NCBI GenBank assembly: GCA_964439395.1
Contig: CAYTNV010000019.1
Coordinates: 1-64,000 of the forward strand
Source: JAUUSJ01 sp964439395
GTDB taxonomy: Bacteria; Bacillota; Clostridia; Lachnospirales; Lachnospiraceae
Direction of reading: 5' to 3'
DNA length: 64,000 nt
The translations under genes and the position numbers were made by a program. The notes under the pieces are model-generated. The model made no database searches. It was not told the DNA's origin and saw nothing but the letters and a program-made list of their open reading frames with translations. Shown piece after piece: positions 55,631 through 64,000 of this stretch (positions are counted from its first letter, which is position 1; every line of letters starts with the position of its first letter).

Positions 55631-56440
55631 ATTTTAAATGCTATAGATTTTAGATATGATGGACAGACATTAAGTTCTTTTGGATTCGTCATTTGTAATT
55701 TCGATGATGACGATCTAAATGTGACAAGTCTCGGTTCTAATATTACTTTTAATACAATTTCATACGCTAGTGGAACAAAATATAAAATCACGGACACAAA
55801 GTATGAGGAATGTTTGCAGACTACATTTGATATTTGCAAAAATCCCTGCACTTCAGAGTTACTAGAACTAACAAAAGAAGATATTCGCACTTTGATGAGA
55901 TGGTTAAACCGAAAAGAGTTCTTGGAATTCAAACTTATAAACAAAGAAATCGGTGGATTAGAAACCATTTATATGGCAAGTTTCAATGTAGAGAAATTAG
56001 AATATGGCGGAAAAGTATATGGATTAAGGCTGACAATGAATACTGATAAACCATTTGGATACGGAGAGCTTCAAACATATAACCTTAATTTTTATAGAGG
56101 CACAGAGAAGTTTAAGGTCTGTGATATGTCCGATGAAGAACTTGAAATTTATTTGGATATGGAAATAACCTGCTATGCATCTGGAAATCTAAAAATTACA
56201 AATAGTTTCAATAACCAAACTATGATTTTTCTCAATTGTAAAGAGAATGAAGTAATTAAAATTGATGGAGTCAACCACATTGTCACAACCTCAGAAAAAA
56301 ATCATTCTATTTATGATGATTTTAACTTTGAATTTATAAAAATAGGCAACTCTTATTGGAATCGAACAAATGAATTCTCTGTTACATTACCATGTAATAT
56401 AAAATTTTCCTATTATCCTATTATGAAAGAAGCATTATAG
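55631..56440 (+). CDS. dit: Distal tail protein (Dit) with ATT start
   Basis: 269 codons beginning ILNAIDFRYDGQTLSSFGFV, the conserved Dit N-terminal pattern; then LTKEDIRTLMRWLNRKEFLE and a C-terminal beta domain. Dit forms the hub between tube and tip. AAAGGAGAGTGAT lies 3 bases before ATT 55631. No ATG, GTG or TTG occurs until after the conserved N-terminus, and the upstream ATG at 55502 is deep inside the previous gene. ATT is therefore the likely start. Confidence 0.82.
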   Translation: MLNAIDFRYDGQTLSSFGFVICNFDDDDLNVTSLGSNITFNTISYASGTKYKITDTKYEECLQTTFDICKNPCTSELLELTKEDIRTLMRWLNRKEFLEFKLINKEIGGLETIYMASFNVEKLEYGGKVYGLRLTMNTDKPFGYGELQTYNLNFYRGTEKFKVCDMSDEELEIYLDMEITCYASGNLKITNSFNNQTMIFLNCKENEVIKIDGVNHIVTTSEKNHSIYDDFNFEFIKIGNSYWNRTNEFSVTLPCNIKFSYYPIMKEAL

Positions 56441-56456
56441 AAAGAAGGTGATTATT

Positions 56457-59400
56457 TTGGCAAATGAAAATACTCAAAAATATAGCTTAGGCTCCAATAT
56501 ATTCGGACAGTTTTCATCCAATAACGAAAATACATTTATTGTTTCTGGCTCTGGCAAAATAAACGACTTCTCAGATTCTAGTATTAGCTTTCCTGACTCT
56601 GTAAAATCTAAAATAGAATATCTTGTTTTCGAGGAAGGAATCACACATATCGGAGACTATGCTTTTTACAAATGCGTCAATCTAAAAACTATTATCTTCT
56701 CTTCCACTATAATATCAATAGGGAAAATGGCATTTGGTCTTTGTTCTTCTTTATTGGCTATTGATCTGCCAGATAATATAGAAGAAATAGAGGAAATGGC
56801 ATTTTTTAGTTGCTCTTCCTTAAACGGAATATCTCTTTCTAAATCTCTAAGAAATATTAGCGAATCTACTTTTAGCCATTGTACAGAATTAGATAGCATC
56901 GTTATTCCTAGCAATATAAAAGTAATTGAAACCGCTGCTTTTTATGGATGCGAAAGTCTTGATACCATAGTTTTGCAAGATGGCGTTCAAGAGATTGATT
57001 CTTGGGCATTTTGCGGATGCTGTTTTGAGGAATTTGACTGTCCTAGAAGCGTATTAAAATTATCAAATAATTCGTTCGGGACAAAATGTACTGGCAATAT
57101 CATTATTAATAATCCAGGTTGTGATCTGTCTGAATTTTCTGGCGCAAATAATATTACTGGATGGATAGATTCCACTGCCGATGAATATGCATCTAGCACA
57201 GATGACAGAACCTTTGATCCTCTTAATTTTGCTACTGCCAGTATTATAGCCCCTCCCAAAAAAACTATATTTAAGCAAGATGAACCTCTTAATTTTGACG
57301 GATTAAAAATTGAAATTACATATTATTCAGAAACGAACGAAATTGTAAGAATCGAGGATATTACAGATTATATTATAGAAATAGAGGATATAGACACAGA
57401 GTTTATTGGAACGAAACGAGTTCCTATTACGTGTGAAAAATATGGAACAACATTCTCTCTATACTTTGATATTAAAATCATAGAATCCGACTATACTTCT
57501 AAGCTAACAGGAATATTTATAAAGAAATATCCAAATAGAATAAAGACTTATGACGGAAATCCTTTTGATCTTACTGGATTAGAGGTTTATGGAAATTTCT
57601 CTGACGGTTCAGAGGCTGAAATTAGTGATTATATAATAGACAAGGCAAATTCTTCTGAGGTCGGAACTCACAGACTTACTATAAGATATGAAGATTTTAA
57701 TTGCTATTTTGATGTGTATATCATGAAAAATAAGGATACAGATGATCTTGATAACAATATTTCTAATATTAATCCTGACCCCATACTCGTATTAGGAAAA
57801 AAGCATGGAGAAAAACTCGGAGTTTTACCTGCAACTAATATTGTATACAAATATCATTTTAACTCATATGATGAAATCTCTTTTTCCGTTAATAAATATA
57901 ATGACGGTAAAAAATGCCCTTTATGGGACGAAATTACAGATTTTAAAACTATCTGGTTCAAAGAGAAGGATATTTGGTTCGAGATATATGTTGAATGTGA
58001 TGAAGAGGATTCAACTATAAAAAATGTAACTGGTGTTTCTATCGGCGAAGCAGAACTTTCTCAGATTTTACTCTATAATATAGAAATAAATACAGAGGAT
58101 GATATAGCTAGAGATGACTATAAAATCACCGTTTTATTTGACAGAAATAATGAAGAGAGTTCTCTTTTACATAGAATCACAGACAAAGCACCTCATTACA
58201 AAATAACTCATGTAGATGCTAGTTTAATGAAAATTCAAAGGACTTTTTCTTTCGACAATATTTCCATATACGATGCTCTTCAAGAGATTGCTGAGGAAAT
58301 CAACTGTATTTTTATTATCGGGTCTGGAACAAATAGATATGGAATGATTGAGAGAACAATATCTGCGTATGATTTAGAGTACTACTGTCTCTATTGTGGA
58401 AACCGATATGAAATTAGTGATATTAATACACATGGTGCAGAAGGAAGCTCCGTTGGATGTATTGGAAATGTTGCAGATCTAGTACATCCATATGGCGAAT
58501 ACACTTCTATTTTTATTGATAAAGATAATCTAGCAGAGAATATTACTTTCTCTACTGATAAAGACTCTGTAAAAAACTGTTTTCGCTTAGTCGCTGGTGA
58601 TGATCTTATGACTGCAACTATCCGAAACTATAATCTGAGTGGTTCCAATTATCTATGGTATTTTTCAGACGAAATTAAAAGAGATTTGCCTACAGAACTT
58701 TCAGATAAAATTGATGCCTACAATGATAAATGGAACCAATACTACTCTCTCAATGAGGATTTTTCTATCGGAACTGTAGATGAAAATATATATAATAAAT
58801 TCAAATCCTTATGTGAGAAATATCCAGATAATATAAAACCATGGGAATATGAAAATGAAATCAAGTCATATTCTGACTTATTATCAAGTTATTATGAGCT
58901 GATTGACTTTTCCTTGTATTTAGAAAGCGAAATGATGCCTGCTGTTGAAATAACAGAATCTACCATTCATGAAGAAATGGAGAAGGCGAAATACATATCT
59001 AATATTCGTGTAGCCGTCACAAATTTGCAAAATGCAAGTGTATCAACTGTTAATGCTGCAATTAGACAAACAGTAGAAACATTGGTAAGATCGGAATACA
59101 AAGTTACTATCTCATCGGAATCTTATTCTCGAAATGGAAGTATCGGTAACTGGGCTGGATATATAAAATTAACCAGTACATACGAAGATGAAGATGGGAA
59201 AAAGCTAACAGAAACAAGTGATTTAATCCATATTATTATTACTGGAAATTACGAGACATTTATAAAACAAAAAATAGATATTGTATTACATGGAAAGAAT
59301 GAAGATGAGTCATATGATTTGTCTTCTCTTTTTTCTTTAAGCATATCTAGATTTCAAGCGGAGTTAAAAAAATATTGTCTACAACGACTAAAATCCTTTT

Positions 59401-62400
59401 CTGATGCTTGTGATAGCGTTTTAAATATGATGATCGAGCAAGGAATTCCTGACCAATCTCAAAACATAGGATATAGGGAATCTATATATAAAAATATTTA
59501 CTTAGATTATTATGACAAATCTTACATTTTAAAGGCAGAAATAAGGGTTAGAGACTCAGAAATCCAATTAATAGAAGGAGTATATGATTCCGATAATAAT
59601 ATCACTACAGATGGTATGCTAACTGAATGCGATAAAATAAAAAATTCTGTTCAGGCTGAACTAGATTTTGAAAATTTTATTACAGATAATGGCGAAAATC
59701 CAGATTTATGGAATACTCTCCTCTCCTATCGCAGAGAAGACACCTATCAAAATGATAATTATATTTCTGACGGTCTTAGCAATAGAGAGTTATTGGAACA
59801 TGCAGAAGATTTTATGAAACAGGCAAGAAGACAAATTTATCGTTCGGCTGCCCTGCAACATTCTATCTCCTCTACTTTAAAAAATCTTCTCATAATGCCA
59901 GAATTTGCTCCTCTTCTCTCCTCTTTTGAGGGTGGAAATTGGTTAAAAGTAAAAACAGATGATAAAATTTACTCTTTACGTCTTATCGGATATGAAATTG
60001 ATTACGACAACTTAGAGGATATATCTGTGGAATTTTCAGATATCAGAAAAATTGGAGATGCTATAGATACTCTCCAAAGTATCTTAAATCAAGCAACTTC
60101 TCTTAGCTCTTCTTATAGTGCTATTTCAAGGCAAGCGTCTAAAGCAGAGGATGCCAAGCGAACAATCGACAGCATAGCAACAAATGGTCTTGCTCTCACA
60201 AAAACAAAAATTATCGACAGTGCTGAAAACCAAAATATGGTAATGGGTGATGACGGTCTCTTATTTAGGGAATATCTCCCTATCACTGATAATTATGATG
60301 ATAAGCAACTAAAAATCATCAATAAAGGAATTTATCTTACCGATGATGCTTGGAAAAGCTCTAGGACTGGCATAGGAAACTTCTTTTATTATGATCCAGA
60401 TTTGGGCAAGGAAATTGAAACTTATGGTGTTGTTGCAGATACATTAGTTAGTAGTTTAGTTCTCAGCGAAAAGGTGAAAATTTACAATAGGAATCTTAGC
60501 ACGGTAATCGATGAAGATGGAATTACTATGAAAGGTATCAAAAACAATGTCTATTTTAACCCTAATAATACTTCCATTATAAGAATAACTAAGAAAGAGT
60601 TCGGAGATAAAGAAGATAATTTGATGTATGTGGATAACGAAGGGAACTTATGCGTAAAAGGCAAAGTTACCGCAAATGCTCTTATCTTATCAAACGAAGC
60701 GGAGGAATCCGTAACAACTACTGTTTCTGCTGGCATTTTCCCAAACGGATTTAGCCAATCTGTATTTGATGAACTCACAGATGGAGGACGAATCAAAGGC
60801 TTTTTTATCGGTGAAGATAATAACGCATATTTAAATGCTGATTATATTAAAACTGGTCTCCTTGCAGGACCAGATGGTCTGAATGGAAACTATTGGAATC
60901 TTGCCACAGGAGAATTTAGATTGTCTGCTTCTACCTCTATTGTTGATGGAAATAATGTTACAACAATGGAGGATTATATAAAAGGAAAAGCTGGAGAAAC
61001 ATCTTTATCTATTTCCTTGAGCAAAGAAGTACAAATAATCAACGTTGATTCAGAAGGAAATTATCCTGATGATCTAGAAATTTCCACTGATATTACCGTA
61101 ATGTATGGCTCTAAAAATGTCACACATGATCCTAATTGTGTAATAGAATACTACTCAACAAGACCTATATCTCTATCAATAGGGAGTACATCTGGTGCAG
61201 AAACAGTTGCTATCGCTGAGAAAATAGAAGGTGATTCCCTTGAACTTACAGTAAAAGCTGTCTATTCAGAAAATATAGAAGCAAGAAAGACGTTTACAAT
61301 CACAAAAATTTATTCTGGAAAAGATGGAGAAACATACCTACTAGAATCCAGTGTAGAAGTAGTATCTAAAGACAGATACAACTCATTCGCACCAGAGACA
61401 ATAACTTTTCATTCCTACTGTTTTGATATGGCAACAGGGCGTTCCGATTTTAATGGTTATGTTCAAATCCAAGAAAAAAGGTCTGAAAAATGGATAACAT
61501 TATATGAAGGTGATACAGCAGAGTCTTCTATTACACATTCTATCGGAGAAACTTTTGTATTTATTGGAAATAATGTTATTTTTACAGATTCAACTAATTC
61601 AAGAGTATTGTCCACAGCTACAACAAACTCTGATGCAGTAAGATGCAATATATTTCTGGATTCTGACAGGACTATTCTGATAGCAAGAAAAACTATAGAT
61701 ATTATAACAGAAAAAATTTACACACCTGATGAAGTTTTTAATATTTTAACAGAAAATGGGAAACGTAAAGGCATTTATATGAGTGGCAACAATCTATATA
61801 TTAATGCTGATTATGTTAAAACAGGAACAATGTTAGCTGATCGAATCAAAGGAGGAACCTTAGCTTTAGGAGGAGCTAGTAATGGTAACGGCGAACTTAG
61901 AATATTCGATGATGTGGGTAACAGGATTGTTCTGGCAAATAATAACGGTATAAAAATATATAGTAAAGAAGATAGTGTTAATCACGTTGTAAGGTTGGGA
62001 GCAGATGGAATAACCGCAATAGCTGGAAAAATTGGAGCATTCATTATAGGAAAAAATGAATTAACTCATAACAATCCTCAATATGTTATTGATGACTATC
62101 TAACACAGAGAGTATATATTGGTTCTAAGGGTTTATCTACAGAAAGTGATGAGCGTAGTGTGCAAATGGCTAGTGGATCTATCATTTTTAAATATGGTTC
62201 TTCTAGAAATTTCACAATAAGTACCTCTTATACCCCTGGAGAAGCTTATGCGTTAAAATTTGTGGGGGAAACGCTTTTCTCTAATTCTTCTCAATTTAAT
62301 TCCAATGTAACCATTGACAATAAATTGAGTGTATATGGCGATTTAAATATTAATGGCAAAATAAAATATCAAGGAAAATCTCCTTATACAAGTGGAATTA

Positions 62401-62579
62401 ATATTGGCAATCTCTGGCTTGATGTTCAAGATGGACTTATAATAGGCAAATCTGGTTCTTATACTGAACCTACATTTACTACATCTGGCTATACTGGAAG
62501 TTTTCCAATTTACCTTCCTAGCGGAATGGTATCAAGCTGGGTATATGTAGCAGATGGTCTCATAACATCAGTATCCTAA
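56457..62579 (+). CDS. Tail tip/tail-associated protein with BspA-type LRR
   Basis: 2040 residues from TTG 56457, after AGAAGGTGAT. The N-terminal ~220 residues are BspA-type leucine-rich repeats (ITHIGDYAFYKCVNLKTIIF and five more AF/C...L units). Two Big3-like beta domains follow. Then the core tail-tip domain (SFSVNKYNDGKKCPLWDEIT onwards), helical regions, and a C-terminal fibre/beta part (GKIGAFIIGKNELTHNN, then a late carbohydrate-type domain). It is the probable tip of the tail, with an added repeat domain for host contact. Confidence 0.75.
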   Translation: MANENTQKYSLGSNIFGQFSSNNENTFIVSGSGKINDFSDSSISFPDSVKSKIEYLVFEEGITHIGDYAFYKCVNLKTIIFSSTIISIGKMAFGLCSSLLAIDLPDNIEEIEEMAFFSCSSLNGISLSKSLRNISESTFSHCTELDSIVIPSNIKVIETAAFYGCESLDTIVLQDGVQEIDSWAFCGCCFEEFDCPRSVLKLSNNSFGTKCTGNIIINNPGCDLSEFSGANNITGWIDSTADEYASSTDDRTFDPLNFATASIIAPPKKTIFKQDEPLNFDGLKIEITYYSETNEIVRIEDITDYIIEIEDIDTEFIGTKRVPITCEKYGTTFSLYFDIKIIESDYTSKLTGIFIKKYPNRIKTYDGNPFDLTGLEVYGNFSDGSEAEISDYIIDKANSSEVGTHRLTIRYEDFNCYFDVYIMKNKDTDDLDNNISNINPDPILVLGKKHGEKLGVLPATNIVYKYHFNSYDEISFSVNKYNDGKKCPLWDEITDFKTIWFKEKDIWFEIYVECDEEDSTIKNVTGVSIGEAELSQILLYNIEINTEDDIARDDYKITVLFDRNNEESSLLHRITDKAPHYKITHVDASLMKIQRTFSFDNISIYDALQEIAEEINCIFIIGSGTNRYGMIERTISAYDLEYYCLYCGNRYEISDINTHGAEGSSVGCIGNVADLVHPYGEYTSIFIDKDNLAENITFSTDKDSVKNCFRLVAGDDLMTATIRNYNLSGSNYLWYFSDEIKRDLPTELSDKIDAYNDKWNQYYSLNEDFSIGTVDENIYNKFKSLCEKYPDNIKPWEYENEIKSYSDLLSSYYELIDFSLYLESEMMPAVEITESTIHEEMEKAKYISNIRVAVTNLQNASVSTVNAAIRQTVETLVRSEYKVTISSESYSRNGSIGNWAGYIKLTSTYEDEDGKKLTETSDLIHIIITGNYETFIKQKIDIVLHGKNEDESYDLSSLFSLSISRFQAELKKYCLQRLKSFSDACDSVLNMMIEQGIPDQSQNIGYRESIYKNIYLDYYDKSYILKAEIRVRDSEIQLIEGVYDSDNNITTDGMLTECDKIKNSVQAELDFENFITDNGENPDLWNTLLSYRREDTYQNDNYISDGLSNRELLEHAEDFMKQARRQIYRSAALQHSISSTLKNLLIMPEFAPLLSSFEGGNWLKVKTDDKIYSLRLIGYEIDYDNLEDISVEFSDIRKIGDAIDTLQSILNQATSLSSSYSAISRQASKAEDAKRTIDSIATNGLALTKTKIIDSAENQNMVMGDDGLLFREYLPITDNYDDKQLKIINKGIYLTDDAWKSSRTGIGNFFYYDPDLGKEIETYGVVADTLVSSLVLSEKVKIYNRNLSTVIDEDGITMKGIKNNVYFNPNNTSIIRITKKEFGDKEDNLMYVDNEGNLCVKGKVTANALILSNEAEESVTTTVSAGIFPNGFSQSVFDELTDGGRIKGFFIGEDNNAYLNADYIKTGLLAGPDGLNGNYWNLATGEFRLSASTSIVDGNNVTTMEDYIKGKAGETSLSISLSKEVQIINVDSEGNYPDDLEISTDITVMYGSKNVTHDPNCVIEYYSTRPISLSIGSTSGAETVAIAEKIEGDSLELTVKAVYSENIEARKTFTITKIYSGKDGETYLLESSVEVVSKDRYNSFAPETITFHSYCFDMATGRSDFNGYVQIQEKRSEKWITLYEGDTAESSITHSIGETFVFIGNNVIFTDSTNSRVLSTATTNSDAVRCNIFLDSDRTILIARKTIDIITEKIYTPDEVFNILTENGKRKGIYMSGNNLYINADYVKTGTMLADRIKGGTLALGGASNGNGELRIFDDVGNRIVLANNNGIKIYSKEDSVNHVVRLGADGITAIAGKIGAFIIGKNELTHNNPQYVIDDYLTQRVYIGSKGLSTESDERSVQMASGSIIFKYGSSRNFTISTSYTPGEAYALKFVGETLFSNSSQFNSNVTIDNKLSVYGDLNINGKIKYQGKSPYTSGINIGNLWLDVQDGLIIGKSGSYTEPTFTTSGYTGSFPIYLPSGMVSSWVYVADGLITSVS

Positions 62580-62595
62580 AAAAGGAGGTGATAAA

Positions 62596-63015
62596 ATGGC
62601 AATTGAAGGAGTACATATATCAGATTTATCTAATGCAAACCTAGCAGAAGAAACGACAAATCTATACCTACCAATAGGTTCTGAGGCAATGAACAAGATT
62701 TCTATCAAAGATTTTGAAAAACTTTTGCAGAAATATCTAAATTACATTTCCATTGATACTGGAGAAGTCAGCATCACATGTACAGGAATAGCTGATAGTA
62801 ATGGGAAATACCCATCGGCATCCGCTAAAGCCACGTTTAATAAAACTTTCAAAAACGCTCCAGTAGTAATCCCTATTGTAAAAACAACAGTTCCTGGCAC
62901 ATCCGTTTTGGGATGTTCTGTGTACAATGTAACAACTACTGGTTGTGATGTTTATTTGACTAGAACTAACAGTCAAAAGACTACTGTAAACTGGATAGCT
63001 ATAGGTTCGATTTAA
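62596..63015 (+). CDS. Small tail-tip protein with lectin-like C-terminus
   Basis: 139 residues. A short N-terminal helix pair is followed by a beta-sandwich with FNKTFKNAPVVIPIV, then TTGCDVYLTRTNSQKTTVNW and AIG, resembling H-type-lectin-like modules at fibre ends. Perfect AAAGGAGGTGAT precedes ATG. Confidence 0.65.
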   Translation: MAIEGVHISDLSNANLAEETTNLYLPIGSEAMNKISIKDFEKLLQKYLNYISIDTGEVSITCTGIADSNGKYPSASAKATFNKTFKNAPVVIPIVKTTVPGTSVLGCSVYNVTTTGCDVYLTRTNSQKTTVNWIAIGSI

Positions 63016-63024
63016 TTATAATTT

Positions 63025-63049
63025 AGGCGAGTTTTTACTCGCCTTTTTT
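63025..63049 (+). terminator. Rho-independent terminator
   Basis: AGGCGAG/CTCGCCT stem, five-T loop, then TTTTT; 10 bases after the preceding stop. Confidence 0.88.
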
Positions 63050-63091
63050 GTTGCTCAAAATCGATTAATCAAAAAGGAGAGAATAATTTTT

Positions 63092-64000
63092 ATGAAAAAT
63101 TTTAGTGCAGAAGATACAACAAAAGAACTGGAAAAATGGCATTTGTACTACGAAAAAAAAAGTGGGAATTATACAGATGCACAGTTAAAAAATAAAAACT
63201 ATGCTAAAGGTGCAGGTAATTATACATGGTTTTGGAGATATCTACAACAACATGGACTTTGCGGAAATATGCAGGGAGAACCTTGGTGTCAGGCACTTAT
63301 GGTGTATATTTTTGCAATACTCGGCGGAGATGACGCTCCAAAGAAATGCTTAGGTGGGGTAACTTACTCTACGATCGAGCAAATTACTCTCGCAAAAAAG
63401 GCAGGACAATGGGTTTCTAAATACGGACAATTATCTGTCGGGGATTTGGCAATGTTTAAACACTCTTCTACTACTGGACACGTGGAAATGGTGTACAAAT
63501 TTAACGATACATATATTTGGACAATTGGTGGCAACACAAGTGATGACTCTTACAATAGAGAGGGAAATTGCGTTGGAAAACACAAAATGCTGAGAAGCAA
63601 ATCTACATTACAGGGATATGTAAGACCTTTATATTCTGGCAGAGTAAAGGCGAGCCGTGGGATGACTGGGAAATATGTAAAAGAGGCACAAGAACTACTC
63701 GTAAAAAAAGGTTTTAGTGTTGGAAAAACTGGAATTGATGGTGACTTCGGAAATAATACAGTAAAAGCAGTCCAAGCGGCTCAAAAAGCCCTTGGACTTA
63801 GTCAAAGCGGCCTGATGAACAAAGAAACTTACAATGCTTTATTGAAATATGAGCCTAAAAAAACTACAACAACAGAATCTAGTACTCCAAGTAAAGCAGA
63901 AGAAACCTTCAAAGTTTTAAAAAAAGGAGATATCGGTGTAACAATAAAAGCATTACAGGAACTACTCCTTACAAAAGGATTTAACGTAGGTTCTTGCGGT
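63092..64000 (+). CDS. Endolysin, CHAP domain plus peptidoglycan-binding repeats (runs off the window)
   Basis: 303 codons are visible with no stop. Residues ~40-155 form a CHAP-type peptidase with a GEPWCQALMVYIFAILGG cysteine and TTGHVEMVYKF histidine (catalytic Cys/His). A PG_binding_1 repeat follows (KYVKEAQELLVKKGF...GNNTVKAVQAAQKALG), then a Thr-rich linker and a second binding repeat starting at KVLKKGDIGVTIKALQ. It cuts the cell-wall peptide at lysis. AAAAAGGAGAGAAT precedes ATG 63092. Confidence 0.88.
   Translation, partial: MKNFSAEDTTKELEKWHLYYEKKSGNYTDAQLKNKNYAKGAGNYTWFWRYLQQHGLCGNMQGEPWCQALMVYIFAILGGDDAPKKCLGGVTYSTIEQITLAKKAGQWVSKYGQLSVGDLAMFKHSSTTGHVEMVYKFNDTYIWTIGGNTSDDSYNREGNCVGKHKMLRSKSTLQGYVRPLYSGRVKASRGMTGKYVKEAQELLVKKGFSVGKTGIDGDFGNNTVKAVQAAQKALGLSQSGLMNKETYNALLKYEPKKTTTTESSTPSKAEETFKVLKKGDIGVTIKALQELLLTKGFNVGSCG

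Noticed and set aside
1..64000. CRISPR array
   Set aside because: No set of regularly spaced direct repeats was found; the tandem hairpins at 1722 and 6574 have only two units each.

Overview
The window is one large stretch of an AT-rich tailed-phage (siphovirus-type) genome. The host is probably a Gram-positive Clostridia-type bacterium, Lachnospiraceae-like. This rests on low GC, strong AAAGGAGGTGAT-type ribosome binding sites, LL-H-type holin and CHAP endolysin families, and IS200/IS605 remnants with TnpB. Almost every gene is on the + strand. The exceptions look like acquired cargo: a secreted protein (792-1454) and two zinc-ribbon proteins (47038-48323). No integrase or complete replication module is visible.

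Layout: 1-1600 holds IS605 debris around a secreted Ig-like moron. 1831-6513 is an early-type operon with a ParB-like protein, a very probable single-chain two-barrel RNA polymerase of the YonO/QDE-1 type, and a GHKL ATPase-STAS fusion. 6700-8473 carries two HU-like proteins, tRNA-Glu and tRNA-Tyr. 8520-22737 is a receptor-binding region: a baseplate protein, a 2315-residue mosaic fibre, several smaller fibres and an S74 self-cleaving fibre. 22784-27547 has an initiator-type tRNA and the terminase genes, the large subunit split by a group I-like intron with a homing endonuclease. 27561-37887 encodes portal, protease/scaffold, capsid, connector and tail-tube proteins. 37896-41798 has holin, Rha, RusA and tail genes. 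41812-55246 is a tape measure gene of about 3205 codons split by a 3.8-kb group I intron loaded with cargo genes. 55300-64000 contains distal tail, tail tip, lectin-like and endolysin genes; the endolysin runs off the window.

Three observations stand out. (1) Several genes with good ribosome binding sites have no ATG/GTG/TTG at the right place and appear to start at ATA, ATT or ATC. The phage also carries a tRNA-CAT with the C1xA72 mismatch of initiator tRNAs but an altered anticodon stem. (2) The RNA polymerase candidate carries three signature motifs of the RdRp/YonO superfamily. Consensus sigma-70 promoters were found at the cargo genes, one IS end and nowhere obvious among the phage genes, which fits phage-specific transcription. 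(3) The tape-measure intron has an assignable P1-P3-P4-P7-P8 core and contains a Panacea-type toxin-antitoxin pair, a membrane protein, an IS605 end and two antisense zinc-ribbon paralogues.

Functions are assigned by reading motifs and gene order; no database search was possible.
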